This document shows, piece by piece, positions 27,146 to 36,222 of a DNA stretch of 64,000 bases. This DNA comes from Methylobacterium nonmethylotrophicum (GTDB lineage: Bacteria; Pseudomonadota; Alphaproteobacteria; Rhizobiales; Beijerinckiaceae). How positions within the stretch are numbered: position 1 is the first letter of the stretch; the number at the start of each line of letters is the position of its first letter. Below the pieces are notes generated by a model, which saw only the letters and a list, made by a program, of their open reading frames with translations, searched no databases and was not told where the DNA came from. The stretch spans positions 248,001 to 312,000 of the forward strand of contig NZ_SRLB01000006.1 in NCBI RefSeq assembly GCF_004745635.1. The letters are read 5' to 3'. The position numbers and the translations under genes are program-made.

Positions 27146-27181
27146 TACGGCTTCCGCTTGATCAACTCGGATATCAATCGA

Positions 27182-27348
27182 GCGCGGGATCCCCTCTCCC
27201 GTGTGGGAGAGGGGTAGGGGTGAGGGTGACACGGTCCTGAGACTGGCTCTGAGTGTCCCGCTGCCAGCACGACGGTCTGAGTTTCACTCAGAACCGTAGC
27301 ACCCTCACCCCCTGCCCCTCTCCCACACGGGAGAGGGGAGGTGCGCTC
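27182..27348. repeat. Long palindromic repeat, family 1 (copy C), in the 414-bp gap before the hybrid kinase
   Basis: About 167 bp. The left hairpin GCGGGATCCCCTCTCCCG/GTGTGGGAGAGGGG and the right hairpin CCCCTCTCCCAC/ACGGGAGAGGGG face each other. GTGAGGGTGACACGGT and AGCACCCTCACCCC form an inner inverted pair. The rest of 27146-27559 shows no gene; the last ~200 bp should hold the kinase promoter. Confidence 0.75.
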
Positions 27349-27559
27349 CATTCTAGATTCGAACGGATCAAGCGGTGATCGCATGACGCTTTGCGGGCGC
27401 GTCCGCGGCCGGCCCCTGTCCATCGCGCCTAAGGTGCAGCAGTGACGGCAATCGCGAGTTTGTGTGACAGACACCGGCGCGCCTGCGCTCCGGCGTCGGT
27501 TCCGGACCGGGCGGATCTCGCCGGGGCAAAGGTCCGGGTGAGGCAAGGGTACGGGTGAC

Positions 27560-30500
27560 ATGAGCAGCAGGACCGCATCCACCAAGAGCTGGCGCTTCCT
27601 CGCCCCCGGCCGACGCTTTCCGGGTTCGCCGCTGGCCTTCCTGCTCCTCGCCCTCGCGGTCGCGACCGGCGGCTGGAACTACGTCGAGGGCGCCCGCAGC
27701 CGGGCCGAGGCCGACCGCCTGGGCGGCGTCCTGGCGCAGAGCGAGCGCGTGCTCTCGACCATGAAGGACCTCGAGACCGGATTGCGGGGCTACGTCCTGA
27801 CCGGCCGCGAGGATTACCTGGAGCCCTATCGCGCGGCGTCGGCCCGGATCGACGGCGAGCTCGACCGCCTCGACGGCGTCACCCTCGACCGGGCGACGCG
27901 GGACCGGCGCCGGGCCGCGATCGAGGCCGAGCGGGATTACGCCGCCCGCGTCGTGGCGGCGCGCCAGGCGGGCGGCCAGCAGGCCGCCCTGGACCTGATC
28001 CAGACCGGGGAGGGCAAGCGGGCGATGGATACCGTGCGCGACCTGACCCGGGAGGTCCAGGACCGCGCGGGCGCCGATCTGAGCCGCCTCGCCGCGGCCG
28101 ACGCCCTGCGCACGCCGCTGCTCCCGCTCGTCACGCTGGTGGCGGGCCTCGCGGCGGTCGGCCTGCTCGCGCGCCTCGCCCTGGTCCGGCGCCGCGAGAG
28201 CCAGCGCATGGCCGACCTCCTGGAGAGCGTGCTGGAGAACGCGCCCGTCGGCCTCGGCTTCCTCGACCGCGACCTCAACATCCGCCACATGAACCGGGCG
28301 CTCGGCGACATGAGCGAGCGGGGCTTCGGCGCCGATGTCGGGGCGCCGATCTGGGCCATCTTGCCGTCGCTGCGGGACGAACTCGCCCCCAAGCTCGCGG
28401 CGGCCCGCGACCGCGGGCTCGTCACCGCCAACGTCGCGGTGGCGGTGCCGGCCGCGAGCGCGCCGGGCGGGACCCGCCACTTCGCGGCGAGCTTCTTTCC
28501 CCTGCGCCGCAGCCGCCGCGGCCCCGAGGGCGAGCGTGCCGACGGCGTCGGCCTCGTCATGAACGACGTGACCCTCGGGAAACTCGCCGAGCGCCGCCTC
28601 ATCGACAGCGAGGAACGGTTCCGCTCCCTCACCGAGGCCACCTCGGCGATCGTCTGGACCACCACGCCGGACGGCGATTTCCGGCAGGCCACCTCGGAAT
28701 GGACCCGCTTCACCGGGCAGTCGCCCGCCGAGGCGGCCGGGCGCGGCTTCCTCGACGCCATCCATCCCGACGACCGGGCGGCGACCGGGGAGGCCTGGAC
28801 GCGGGCGGTGGAGAGCCGCAGCCTCTACACGATCGAGCACCGGCTGCGCCGCCACGACGGCGCCTGGCGCCACATGGAGGGGCGGGGCGTCCCGATCCTC
28901 GAGGAGGACGGGCGGGTGCGCGAATGGGTCGGCGCCCATGCGGACGTCACTGCCCGCCGCGAGGCCGAGCTGGCGCTCGAGGCCGCCAAGGACGCGGCCG
29001 AGGAAGCCAACCGTGCCAAGAGCCAGTTCCTGGCCAACATGAGCCACGAGCTGCGCACCCCGCTCTCGGCGGTGATCGGCTATGCCGAGATGCTGCAGGA
29101 GGAGATGGAGGATCTCGGCGAGGCGAGCCTGCTCGCCGACATGCGCAAGATCGAGGCGAATGCCCGCCACCTGCTCGGCCTGATCAACGACGTGCTCGAC
29201 CTCTCGAAGATCGAGGCCGAGCGGATGGAGGTCTATGCCGAGGACCTCGACGTCGCCGAGACCGTGCGGGAGGTCGCCACCACGGTCGAGGCGCTGGTGG
29301 AGAAGAAGGGCAACACGCTGACCCTGCAGCTCGGCGATCGCCTCGGCCACGCGCAGACCGATGCCACCAAGCTGCGGCAATGCCTGATCAACCTCCTGAG
29401 CAACGCCGCCAAGTTCACCGAGGGCGGCCGCATCACGCTGGCGGCCGACCGCGAGCCCCGGGAGGGCGGCGACCGGCTCCGCTTCACCGTCACGGATACC
29501 GGCATCGGCATGAGCGAGGAGCAGCAGGCGCGGCTCTTCCAGCGCTTCACCCAGGCCGACGCCTCGACCACCCGCCGCTTCGGCGGCACGGGCCTGGGGC
29601 TTGCCATCACCCGGGCCTTCGCGCGCATGCTCGGCGGCGAGATCACGGTCGCGAGCCGGGAGGGGGAGGGCACGACCTTCACCCTGGAGCTGCCCGCCCT
29701 CTACGAGGAGCGCGCCCCGGCAGAGCCCGAAGGCGCCGAGAACACGGCCGGCATCCGGGCCGCCCTCGGCGTGCCCGCCACGGAGGCGCCGCAAGCCGGC
29801 GCCTCCAGCCTCGTCCTCGTCGTCGACGACGACCCGGCGACCCGCGACCTGCTCGCCCGCTTCCTGCGGCGGGACGGCTTCGAGGTCGCGACCGCGCCGG
29901 ACGGGCGCGCGGGCCTCGAACAGGCGCGGCATCTGCGCCCCCGCGCCATCCTGCTCGACGTGACGATGCCCCGGATGGACGGCTGGGCCGTGCTGCGGGC
30001 CCTGCGCGCCGACCCGGACTTCGGCGAGACGCCGGTGATCATGGTCACGGTGCTCGACGAGCAGAACCTCGCCTTCTCCCTCGGGGCGACCGACTACCTG
30101 CACAAGCCGGTCGAGTGGGGGCAGCTGAAGGAGGCGATGGAGCGGTTCCGGCCCGTCGTCCACGAGGGGCCGGTGCTGGTGGTCGACGACGACCCGGACG
30201 TGCGCGAGCGCATGACCGCGATGCTGACCCGCGAGGGCTGGCGGGTGACGACGGCCGAGAACGGCCTTGCCGGCCTCGAGGCCGTCGGCGTGCGCAAGCC
30301 GGGCCTCGTCCTGCTCGACCTGATGATGCCGGAGATGGACGGCTTCGGCTTCCTGCGGGCCCTGAGGTCGAAGCCGGACTGGCGCGACATCCCGGTCGTG
30401 GTGCTGACCGCCAAGGACATCACGGCGGAGGATCGGCGCCGGCTCGCCGGCCGCGCCGACCGCATCCTGCAGAAGGGTGCCCTCGGCATGGCCGACCTCG

Positions 30501-30583
30501 CCGCGACCCTGCGCGGGATCATGAACCCGGCCGCCGGCGGCGATGCGCCGGCGGATGCGCCCGACCGCGCGGCGCTGCCGTGA
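27560..30583 (+). CDS. CHASE3-PAS-PAS hybrid sensor histidine kinase with two receiver domains
   Basis: 1007 residues. Membrane spans at about 22-38 and 186-206 enclose a CHASE3-type sensor ([20 protein letters not shown]). Two PAS domains follow (about 215-340 and 350-470). The HisKA dimerisation helix has the phosphorylatable His496 in [13 protein letters not shown]. The ATPase domain (605-712) has the N box NLLSNAAKF and G boxes DTGIG and GGTGLGL. Two receivers follow, with phosphoacceptors D800 ([13 protein letters not shown]) and D920 ([13 protein letters not shown]). There is no HPt or DNA-binding output in the protein and no response regulator beside it, so a distant phosphotransfer partner is likely. 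It is convergent with the sigma factor gene. Confidence 0.93.
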   Translation: MSSRTASTKSWRFLAPGRRFPGSPLAFLLLALAVATGGWNYVEGARSRAEADRLGGVLAQSERVLSTMKDLETGLRGYVLTGREDYLEPYRAASARIDGELDRLDGVTLDRATRDRRRAAIEAERDYAARVVAARQAGGQQAALDLIQTGEGKRAMDTVRDLTREVQDRAGADLSRLAAADALRTPLLPLVTLVAGLAAVGLLARLALVRRRESQRMADLLESVLENAPVGLGFLDRDLNIRHMNRALGDMSERGFGADVGAPIWAILPSLRDELAPKLAAARDRGLVTANVAVAVPAASAPGGTRHFAASFFPLRRSRRGPEGERADGVGLVMNDVTLGKLAERRLIDSEERFRSLTEATSAIVWTTTPDGDFRQATSEWTRFTGQSPAEAAGRGFLDAIHPDDRAATGEAWTRAVESRSLYTIEHRLRRHDGAWRHMEGRGVPILEEDGRVREWVGAHADVTARREAELALEAAKDAAEEANRAKSQFLANMSHELRTPLSAVIGYAEMLQEEMEDLGEASLLADMRKIEANARHLLGLINDVLDLSKIEAERMEVYAEDLDVAETVREVATTVEALVEKKGNTLTLQLGDRLGHAQTDATKLRQCLINLLSNAAKFTEGGRITLAADREPREGGDRLRFTVTDTGIGMSEEQQARLFQRFTQADASTTRRFGGTGLGLAITRAFARMLGGEITVASREGEGTTFTLELPALYEERAPAEPEGAENTAGIRAALGVPATEAPQAGASSLVLVVDDDPATRDLLARFLRRDGFEVATAPDGRAGLEQARHLRPRAILLDVTMPRMDGWAVLRALRADPDFGETPVIMVTVLDEQNLAFSLGATDYLHKPVEWGQLKEAMERFRPVVHEGPVLVVDDDPDVRERMTAMLTREGWRVTTAENGLAGLEAVGVRKPGLVLLDLMMPEMDGFGFLRALRSKPDWRDIPVVVLTAKDITAEDRRRLAGRADRILQKGALGMADLAATLRGIMNPAAGGDAPADAPDRAALP

Positions 30584-30611
30584 CGCGGCGGCGCCCGCGG
30601 GACCGGCGCCC

Positions 30612-31850
30612 CTACGCCCCGTCCGCCGCCCGCCCGAGCAGGTAGGCGCGCAACGCGGCGTCGCCGGTCAGGTCGGCGGCCCGCGCGAAGGCGCGACGCG
30701 CCTCGTCCGGCCGGCCGGCGTCGCGCAGCGCGTGGGCGCGGGTCGCCCAGTAGGGCTGGTAGGTCGCGATCCGCGCCTGCGGCGAAAGCGCGTCCAGCGC
30801 CGCCAGCGCGGCCGCCGCGTCGCCGGCGGCGAGAAGGGCGGCCGCGCGCGCCACCAGCACGCCGATGCTCGGCGCCCGGGTGGCCAGGAGGTCGTAGAGG
30901 AGCGACAGCGCGCCGTGCTGGACGACGCCCGTGACGGCGCGCTGCACATGCACCGACTGGATCGCCGCCTCGCACTGGTAGCGCCCGAACTGCGCCGACC
31001 GGGACGCGGCGGTGAGCAGGCCCTCCGCTTCGACGATCATCGCCCGCGACCAGCGCGCCGGATCCTGCTCGGCGAGGGGAACGAACCGGCCGGCCCGGTC
31101 GCGCCGGGCCTCGCGGCGCGCCTCGCAATACAGCATCAGGGCGAGCAGGCCCTTCGCCTCCGGCTCGTCGGGCAGCAGGGCCGCCAGCAGCCGGCCGAGG
31201 AAGATCGCCTCCTCGGCGAGGCCGCCGGCGCTCGCATCGAGCCCGTCGCGCGAGTCCCAGCCCGTCCCGTAGGCGGCGTAGACGGCGTCGAGCACGTCGC
31301 CGAGCCGGCCGGCGCGCTCCTCCGGCTCGGGCAGCGCGAAGCGCAGGCCGGCATCGCGGATCTTGGCCTTGGCGCGCACGAGCCGCTGGCTCATCGTCGC
31401 CGGCGCCACCAGGAAGGCTGCGGCGATCCGCGCCGCGTCGAGGCCCAGCACGGTCTGGAGCATCAGCGGCGTGCGCACGCCCGCGTCGATCGCCGGATGC
31501 GCGCAGACGAACAGGAGCGTCAGCCGCTCGTCGGAGAAGGCCGGGTCGTGCCCCTCCGCCGCCAGCATCGCGTGGCGGCGCGCGATCTCCGCGGCGGCCG
31601 CGTCGCGCGTGCCCTGGTGGCGCGCCGCGTTGAGCAGCGTGCGCCGCGCGGCGGTGAGCAGCCAGGCGTCGGGATTGTCCGGCACGCCGCGCTCCGGCCA
31701 GGTCTGGAGCGCGGCGGCGAAGGCCTCGGACAGGGCGTCCTCGGCGCCGGCGATGTCGCGGGTCCGTGCCGACAGCAGGGACAACAGCCGCCCATACGAC
31801 GTGCGCGCCGCCAGCGCCGCCGCCTGCCGGGCCGGACCCTCGCCGGTCAC
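30612..31850 (-). CDS. ECF sigma factor of the ECF42 (DGPF-associated, DUF6596) type
   Basis: 412 residues. Sigma region 2 is visible at the N-terminus (RTRDIAGAEDALSEAFAAAL followed by WPERGVPDNPDAWLLTAARR) and region 4 at ARIAAAFLVAPATMSQRLVR. Then comes a long C-terminal extension of TPR-like helices (from AVYAAYGTGW onward), the mark of ECF42-like factors, which act without a classical anti-sigma factor. The GTG start at 31850 overlaps the stop of the DGPF gene (GTGA), showing coupling. Target promoters are not identified in this window. Confidence 0.9.
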   Translation of the reverse strand: MTGEGPARQAAALAARTSYGRLLSLLSARTRDIAGAEDALSEAFAAALQTWPERGVPDNPDAWLLTAARRTLLNAARHQGTRDAAAAEIARRHAMLAAEGHDPAFSDERLTLLFVCAHPAIDAGVRTPLMLQTVLGLDAARIAAAFLVAPATMSQRLVRAKAKIRDAGLRFALPEPEERAGRLGDVLDAVYAAYGTGWDSRDGLDASAGGLAEEAIFLGRLLAALLPDEPEAKGLLALMLYCEARREARRDRAGRFVPLAEQDPARWSRAMIVEAEGLLTAASRSAQFGRYQCEAAIQSVHVQRAVTGVVQHGALSLLYDLLATRAPSIGVLVARAAALLAAGDAAAALAALDALSPQARIATYQPYWATRAHALRDAGRPDEARRAFARAADLTGDAALRAYLLGRAADGA

Positions 31851-32215
31851 GCCGTCGCGCCGCCCGGCGGCGGCAGGACCGGCCTGACCTCGACCGACGC
31901 GCTCGCGGCGGCGGGTGACCGCGCCGCCCAGGCGAGCGCGGCGTCGAGATCCTCCACCTCGATCACCAAGTAGCCGGCGAGCTGCTCCTTCGTGTCGGCA
32001 AAGGGGCCATCCTGGACGTGGCGCTCGCCAGCGCGCACCCGCACGGTCGTCGCCGTCTCCGGCCTTTGCAGGCCGTCGCCCTTCACGATCACGCCGGCCT
32101 GCTGGAGCGCGCCGATATAGGCGTTCCAGGCGCCCCAATAGGCCCCGGCCTCCTCGGGATGGGTGCGCTTCGCGAAGTCATCGGCCGTCTCGGTCATCAG
32201 CAGCATGTAGTGCAT
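31847..32215 (-). CDS. YCII-related DGPF-domain protein
   Basis: 122 residues. Starts MHYMLLMTET and carries the family-defining VQDGPFADTKEQLAGY near residue 68, followed by a short Pro/Gly tail. DGPF proteins are encoded next to ECF42 sigma factors in many bacteria and are thought to belong to the same regulatory unit; their biochemical role is unsettled. The start at 32215 has AGGA at good spacing. An ATG at 32221 would add two residues but lies too close to that site. It overlaps the sigma gene by 4 bases. Confidence 0.9.
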   Translation of the reverse strand: MHYMLLMTETADDFAKRTHPEEAGAYWGAWNAYIGALQQAGVIVKGDGLQRPETATTVRVRAGERHVQDGPFADTKEQLAGYLVIEVEDLDAALAWAARSPAAASASVEVRPVLPPPGGATA

Positions 32216-32282
32216 GGACATGTTCCTTTCGGATGACAGGGGGTGGGAGTGATCCGTCGGTCGGGGGGAAGGGTGCGGCGTA

Positions 32283-32723
32283 TCAGGCGTAGATCGACCG
32301 CCGCGCGGAGACCGTCGCCGCGCAGAAGAGCCCGATGGCGATCAGCAACGCGGCCGCGATGATGGCGACCTGCGCAGGCCCGAAGGCGGCGAAGACGCCG
32401 TGGACGACGTCGCCGGCAAACAGCGCCGCATAGGCGACCAGCGACCCGGCCAGGACCGGTCCCGCCCTCCTCGACCCGGCGAGGAGCAGCGCGCAGCCCG
32501 CGAATCCGCCGACGACACCGGCCGCGAAGGCCAGCGTCATCCAGGCCGGCAGCCCGGCATGGAGCGCGGCCTGGGCGGGGGTCATGCCCATCGCGGCGAG
32601 CCCGGCCTCGCTCGACGTGGCGGTCGCGCAGAACCGGACGATGCCGAAGGCGTTCCAGGCCAGGCCGAAGCCGGCGGCGGCCAGCAGCCAGGCCGGCCGT
32701 CCGAAGAGGGTGAGTGTCGTCAT
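32283..32723 (-). CDS. Small four-helix membrane protein
   Basis: 146 residues with about four hydrophobic spans (near 10-28, 60-80, 88-107 and 116-138) and few charges. No recognised enzyme motif is present. It lies upstream of and on the same strand as the DGPF and sigma genes, with a gap of 67 bp, so all three may be co-transcribed. Similar small membrane proteins are found beside ECF42 genes. Transport or sensing is conceivable but not shown. Confidence 0.7.
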   Translation of the reverse strand: MTTLTLFGRPAWLLAAAGFGLAWNAFGIVRFCATATSSEAGLAAMGMTPAQAALHAGLPAWMTLAFAAGVVGGFAGCALLLAGSRRAGPVLAGSLVAYAALFAGDVVHGVFAAFGPAQVAIIAAALLIAIGLFCAATVSARRSIYA

Positions 32724-32931
32724 GCGTCATCTCTACGACAGGCAGTCGCGACGATCGCGCTGCTCAGGACGATGACACGCCGCAGAGCCCGATTTCGACA
32801 CGAGGCCGAGAATTTTTCGCGCCGCGTGTTCGAAGCGGCCGTTCGCGGACGGTTGCCATGCCGGGGAACCGGGCTGCATGTCCGCCGCGTTGTCGGCGAC
32901 TTCTTCCCTCTCGCGGAGGCCGCAACCGCTC

Positions 32932-34689
32932 ATGCTCGTGTACGGCGACGTTCGGCGCCAGGCCGATCCTCGCGAGGAGGCCGCCCGCTTCCTGGAGGCG
33001 GTCGAGGCGGCGCGCGGGCTCAGGCCCGGGCTGGCGCGCCACGCCGCGCTCGCCGGGGCGCTGATCGCGGCCGGCGAGCTCATCCAGGGCGTGGCGGATG
33101 CGGAGGAGGCAGGCCGCGACGGGCAGGGCGGTGCCACCGACCGCCTGACCGGGCTGCTCGTGCGGCTCGCCGGTGCCGTCTGGGCATCGTGGCGGAGCGG
33201 CTTCGCGACCGGAGAGGTTCCCGACCGCGCCGCGGTCGAGCGCGCCTGCGCGGGGCTGACGCCCGAGCCGCTGGAGATCCGCCTGCCCGAGGGCTTCGCC
33301 TTCTATGCCGTCTATCCCGAGAGCTACGCCGAGGCCGCCTGCGCGTCCGGCCTGGATGCCGGCGCGATCGTGATCGGCATCCGCAGCATCGGCACGACCC
33401 TCGGGGCGATGGTCGCGGCCGGTCTCGGCGGCGCCGACCTGGTGACCGTCCGGCCGAGCGGCCACCCGTTCCGGCGGGAGCTTCCCCTCCGGCCGTCGCT
33501 GCAGGACCGCCTCGGGCCCGACCGCCGCATCGCGGTCGCCGACGAGGGGCCGGGGCTCTCGGGCAGCTCCTTCGCCTCGGTGCTCTCGGCCCTGCGCGAG
33601 CGGGGCATCGGGTCCGACCGCGTCGTCCTGTTTCCGAGCCATGACGGGGAGCCGGGGCACGCGGCGGCGGAGGAGACCCGCCGGCTCTATGGCGGCACCC
33701 GGCGCCTCGTCCGGACCTTCGACGACCTCGTCCTGCGGGCCGAGCGTCCCGAGCACAGGCTGGAGGCCTGGCTCGCCCCGCTGATCGGGCCGCTGACGGC
33801 GCCGCTCGAGGAGATATCGGGCGGCGCCTGGCGCACCCACCGCGACGGCGACCGGGGTGCCTGGCCGCCCGCCCATCCGATGCAGGAGCGCCGCAAGTTC
33901 CTGGCACGCGCCGCGAGCGGCACCTGGCTCGTGAAGTTCGTCGGGCTCGGGGCCGAGGGGGAGCGGAAGGTCGCGCGCGCCCGCGCGCTGCACGCGGCCG
34001 GGTTCACCCCGGAGGTCGCCGGATTCCGCCACGGCTTCCTCGTCGAGCGCTGGATCGAAGGCGCGACGCCGCTCGACCGCAGCCGCATCGATCCCGTTCG
34101 CCTGGTCGAGCGCGTCGGTCACTATCTCGGCTACCGGGCGACCGCGTTCCCAGCCGGTCGCGGCCGGGGCGCCTCCCTGGCGGCACTGTGGGAGATGGCC
34201 CGGCACAACGCCGCGCAGGCCCTCGGCGCGGAGCAGGCCCGGCGCCTCGACGGCTGGCGCGCCGCCCTGCCGCGGTTTGACGCCGGGATGCGGCCGGTCG
34301 AGACCGACAGCCGCCTGCATGCCTGGGAATGGCTCGTCCTGCGGGACGGCACCCTCCTCAAGACCGACGCCGTCGACCACCATGCCGGCCACGACCTCGT
34401 CGGCTGCCAGGACGTCGCCTGGGACATCGCCGGCGCCGCGGTGGAGCTTGGCCTGGACGACGCGGCGCGGCGGCACCTCGCCGCGGACGTCGCGCGGCGC
34501 ACCGGCCGGGAGGTCGATCCGGGTTTCGTCGCCTATCTGGAGATCTGCTACACCGCCTTCCAGCTCGGCGCGATGACGATGGCGGGCGACGCGGCCTCAG
34601 ACCCGGGGGAGCAGGCCCGGCTCCGCGACGCGGCGGACCGCTACCGCGCGCATCTCGCCTCGCGGCTGTCCGCCGCGACCCTTCCCTGA
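32932..34689 (+). CDS. Phosphoribosyltransferase-kinase-like fusion protein
   Basis: 585 residues, two domains. Residues ~115-260 look like a type I PRTase: an IGIRSIGTTLGAM strand-loop near 148-160 and the PRPP-binding loop IAVADEGPGLSGSS near 200-213. Residues ~315-560 resemble an APH/choline-kinase fold: an ERRKFLARAASGTWLVKFVG lysine strand, hinge VERWIEG, and a metal-site region KTDAVDHH followed by CQDVAWDIAGA. The usual HxDxxxxN catalytic loop is altered (ETDSRLHAWEW). The ATG at 32932 is chosen over 32878 because GGAGG precedes it and the MLVYGD start is compact. It is first of a four-gene run. The substrate is unknown. Confidence 0.75.
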   Translation: MLVYGDVRRQADPREEAARFLEAVEAARGLRPGLARHAALAGALIAAGELIQGVADAEEAGRDGQGGATDRLTGLLVRLAGAVWASWRSGFATGEVPDRAAVERACAGLTPEPLEIRLPEGFAFYAVYPESYAEAACASGLDAGAIVIGIRSIGTTLGAMVAAGLGGADLVTVRPSGHPFRRELPLRPSLQDRLGPDRRIAVADEGPGLSGSSFASVLSALRERGIGSDRVVLFPSHDGEPGHAAAEETRRLYGGTRRLVRTFDDLVLRAERPEHRLEAWLAPLIGPLTAPLEEISGGAWRTHRDGDRGAWPPAHPMQERRKFLARAASGTWLVKFVGLGAEGERKVARARALHAAGFTPEVAGFRHGFLVERWIEGATPLDRSRIDPVRLVERVGHYLGYRATAFPAGRGRGASLAALWEMARHNAAQALGAEQARRLDGWRAALPRFDAGMRPVETDSRLHAWEWLVLRDGTLLKTDAVDHHAGHDLVGCQDVAWDIAGAAVELGLDDAARRHLAADVARRTGREVDPGFVAYLEICYTAFQLGAMTMAGDAASDPGEQARLRDAADRYRAHLASRLSAATLP

Positions 34690-34710
34690 AGCGACCTGCC
34701 CCCGATCGTC

Positions 34711-35262
34711 ATGATCCTGCTTCGCCACGGCCAGAGCCAGTTCAACCTCCACTTCCACGCCACCGGCGTCGATCCCGGCATCGTCGACGCGCCGCTGACG
34801 CCCCTCGGGCACGCCCAGGCCGAGGCCGCCTCCCGCGACCTCGCCGGGAAAGGGCTGCGGCGCATCCTGTGCTCGCCCCTGACCCGCGCCCTCGAGACGG
34901 CGACCCCGATCGCCGCCTGCCTGAACCTCCCGATCCTGGTCACCTCGGCCGTCCGGGAGCGACGGGCGGCGAGCTGCGACGTCGGCACCTGCCGGACCGA
35001 CCTCGCCCGCGCCTGGCCGCATCTCGACCTCAGCCGCATCGACGAGGTCTGGTGGCACGAGGACGAGGAGCCGCACGACGTCTTCGCGGCGCGGGCCGCG
35101 TCCTTCACGGCCGGGATGGCCGCCGACCCCGACTGGGCCCACACCCTCGTCGTGTGCCACTGGGGGTTCATCATGGCGGTCACCGGCCGCAATCTCGGCA
35201 ACGGCGAGTGGATCCGCTGCCGGATGGATGAATGCGGCCGGCTGGTGGCGGCCGATCCCTGA
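34711..35262 (+). CDS. Histidine phosphatase (phosphoglycerate mutase-like) family protein
   Basis: 183 residues. MILLRHGQSQFNLHF contains the catalytic RHG at the N-terminus. SPLTRALETATPIA near residue 53 and the second histidine in VVCHWGFIMAVTGRN near residue 150 complete the family active site. It is cytosolic. It begins 21 bp after the PRTase-kinase gene, so the pair is very likely co-transcribed and it may remove a phosphate from that pathway's intermediate. The substrate is unknown. Confidence 0.88.
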   Translation: MILLRHGQSQFNLHFHATGVDPGIVDAPLTPLGHAQAEAASRDLAGKGLRRILCSPLTRALETATPIAACLNLPILVTSAVRERRAASCDVGTCRTDLARAWPHLDLSRIDEVWWHEDEEPHDVFAARAASFTAGMAADPDWAHTLVVCHWGFIMAVTGRNLGNGEWIRCRMDECGRLVAADP

Positions 35263-35376
35263 GGCGCGGGCGATGGCCGATCCGGCGGGGGCCGTGACCC
35301 ATCACCAAGCACTAACAATCGGCCCTGTGCGCCGCATCCCCGCCGCCTATCTCCCCCGGCCCGCGGAGTGGATGGC

Positions 35377-36222
35377 ATGACCGATCTCACGATCCTCGAG
35401 CAGTGCGGGCGGGGCGAGATCTCGCCTCAGATCGCGCTCTCGCGCCTGCTGCTCGCGGGCGGACCCGTCGATGCCGGGCACCTCGCGCGCGAGGCGGCCG
35501 CGCACCCCGATTCCGCGCCCCTCGCGGCTTTGGCGCGGCTGGCGGCGCGCCACGGCGATCGGCTGGAGGGGCTTGGTCGGCTGGCCCGCTCCGGCCTGTG
35601 GCCGAGCGGCGACGACGTCTTCGGGGCGACCGCCGCCTTGTTCGACCGGCTCGCCGCGGAGGCGCCCGAGGCGGGCGTCGCCTTCTACTCCCTCGGCGAT
35701 CCGGACGAGCTCGCCGCCGCCACGGCGGAGCTCGCCGGGATCGTCCGCGCCTGGTCGCCCGCCGCCACGGGCCGGATCCTGGATCTCGGCTGCGGCATCG
35801 GCCGGCTGGCCCTCGCGCTCGGCCCGGAGGCGGAATCGGTGCTCGGCCTCGATTTGTCCGAGGGGATGATCGCCGAGGCGTGCCGCCGGGCGCGGGGCCG
35901 CGGCAACGTCCGGTTCGCGCGGAGCGACGGGCGCCGCTGGCCCCTCGGCGACGGTGAGATCGACGTCGTCGTCGCGGCCGACAGCCTGCCCTACGCCGTC
36001 GAGGCGGGGGCCGTGGCGGAGGTCGTGGCGGAGGCGGCGCGCGTGCTCCGGCCGGGCGGCGATCTCCTGGTGTTCAACTGGTCGTACCGGGGCGATCCGG
36101 GGCGGGACGTGGCCGAGGCGCGCTCGCTGGCGGCGGCTTGCGGCTTCGAGGTGGTGCGCGCCGGCGAAAAACCCTTCGCGATCTGGGACGCCGTGAGCTT
36201 CCACCTGAGGCGCGCCCGGTGA
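35377..36222 (+). CDS. Class I SAM-dependent methyltransferase
   Basis: 281 residues. The SAM motif I is ILDLGCGIGRLALALG near residue 133, motif II VLGLDLSEGMI follows, and the post-motif region EVVAEAARVLRPGGDLLVFN marks a type 11/25 methyltransferase. About 110 N-terminal residues before the fold are helical and unassigned. The ATG at 35377 has GGAG eight bases upstream; a GTG at 35368 is less well spaced. The end overlaps the next gene by 4 bases (GTGA), so the acyltransferase is translationally coupled to it. Confidence 0.88.
   Translation: MTDLTILEQCGRGEISPQIALSRLLLAGGPVDAGHLAREAAAHPDSAPLAALARLAARHGDRLEGLGRLARSGLWPSGDDVFGATAALFDRLAAEAPEAGVAFYSLGDPDELAAATAELAGIVRAWSPAATGRILDLGCGIGRLALALGPEAESVLGLDLSEGMIAEACRRARGRGNVRFARSDGRRWPLGDGEIDVVVAADSLPYAVEAGAVAEVVAEAARVLRPGGDLLVFNWSYRGDPGRDVAEARSLAAACGFEVVRAGEKPFAIWDAVSFHLRRAR

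Noticed and set aside
27368..30163. 931-codon open frame opposite the hybrid kinase
   Set aside because: Antisense to an intact, clearly homologous kinase; composition typical of a shadow frame.
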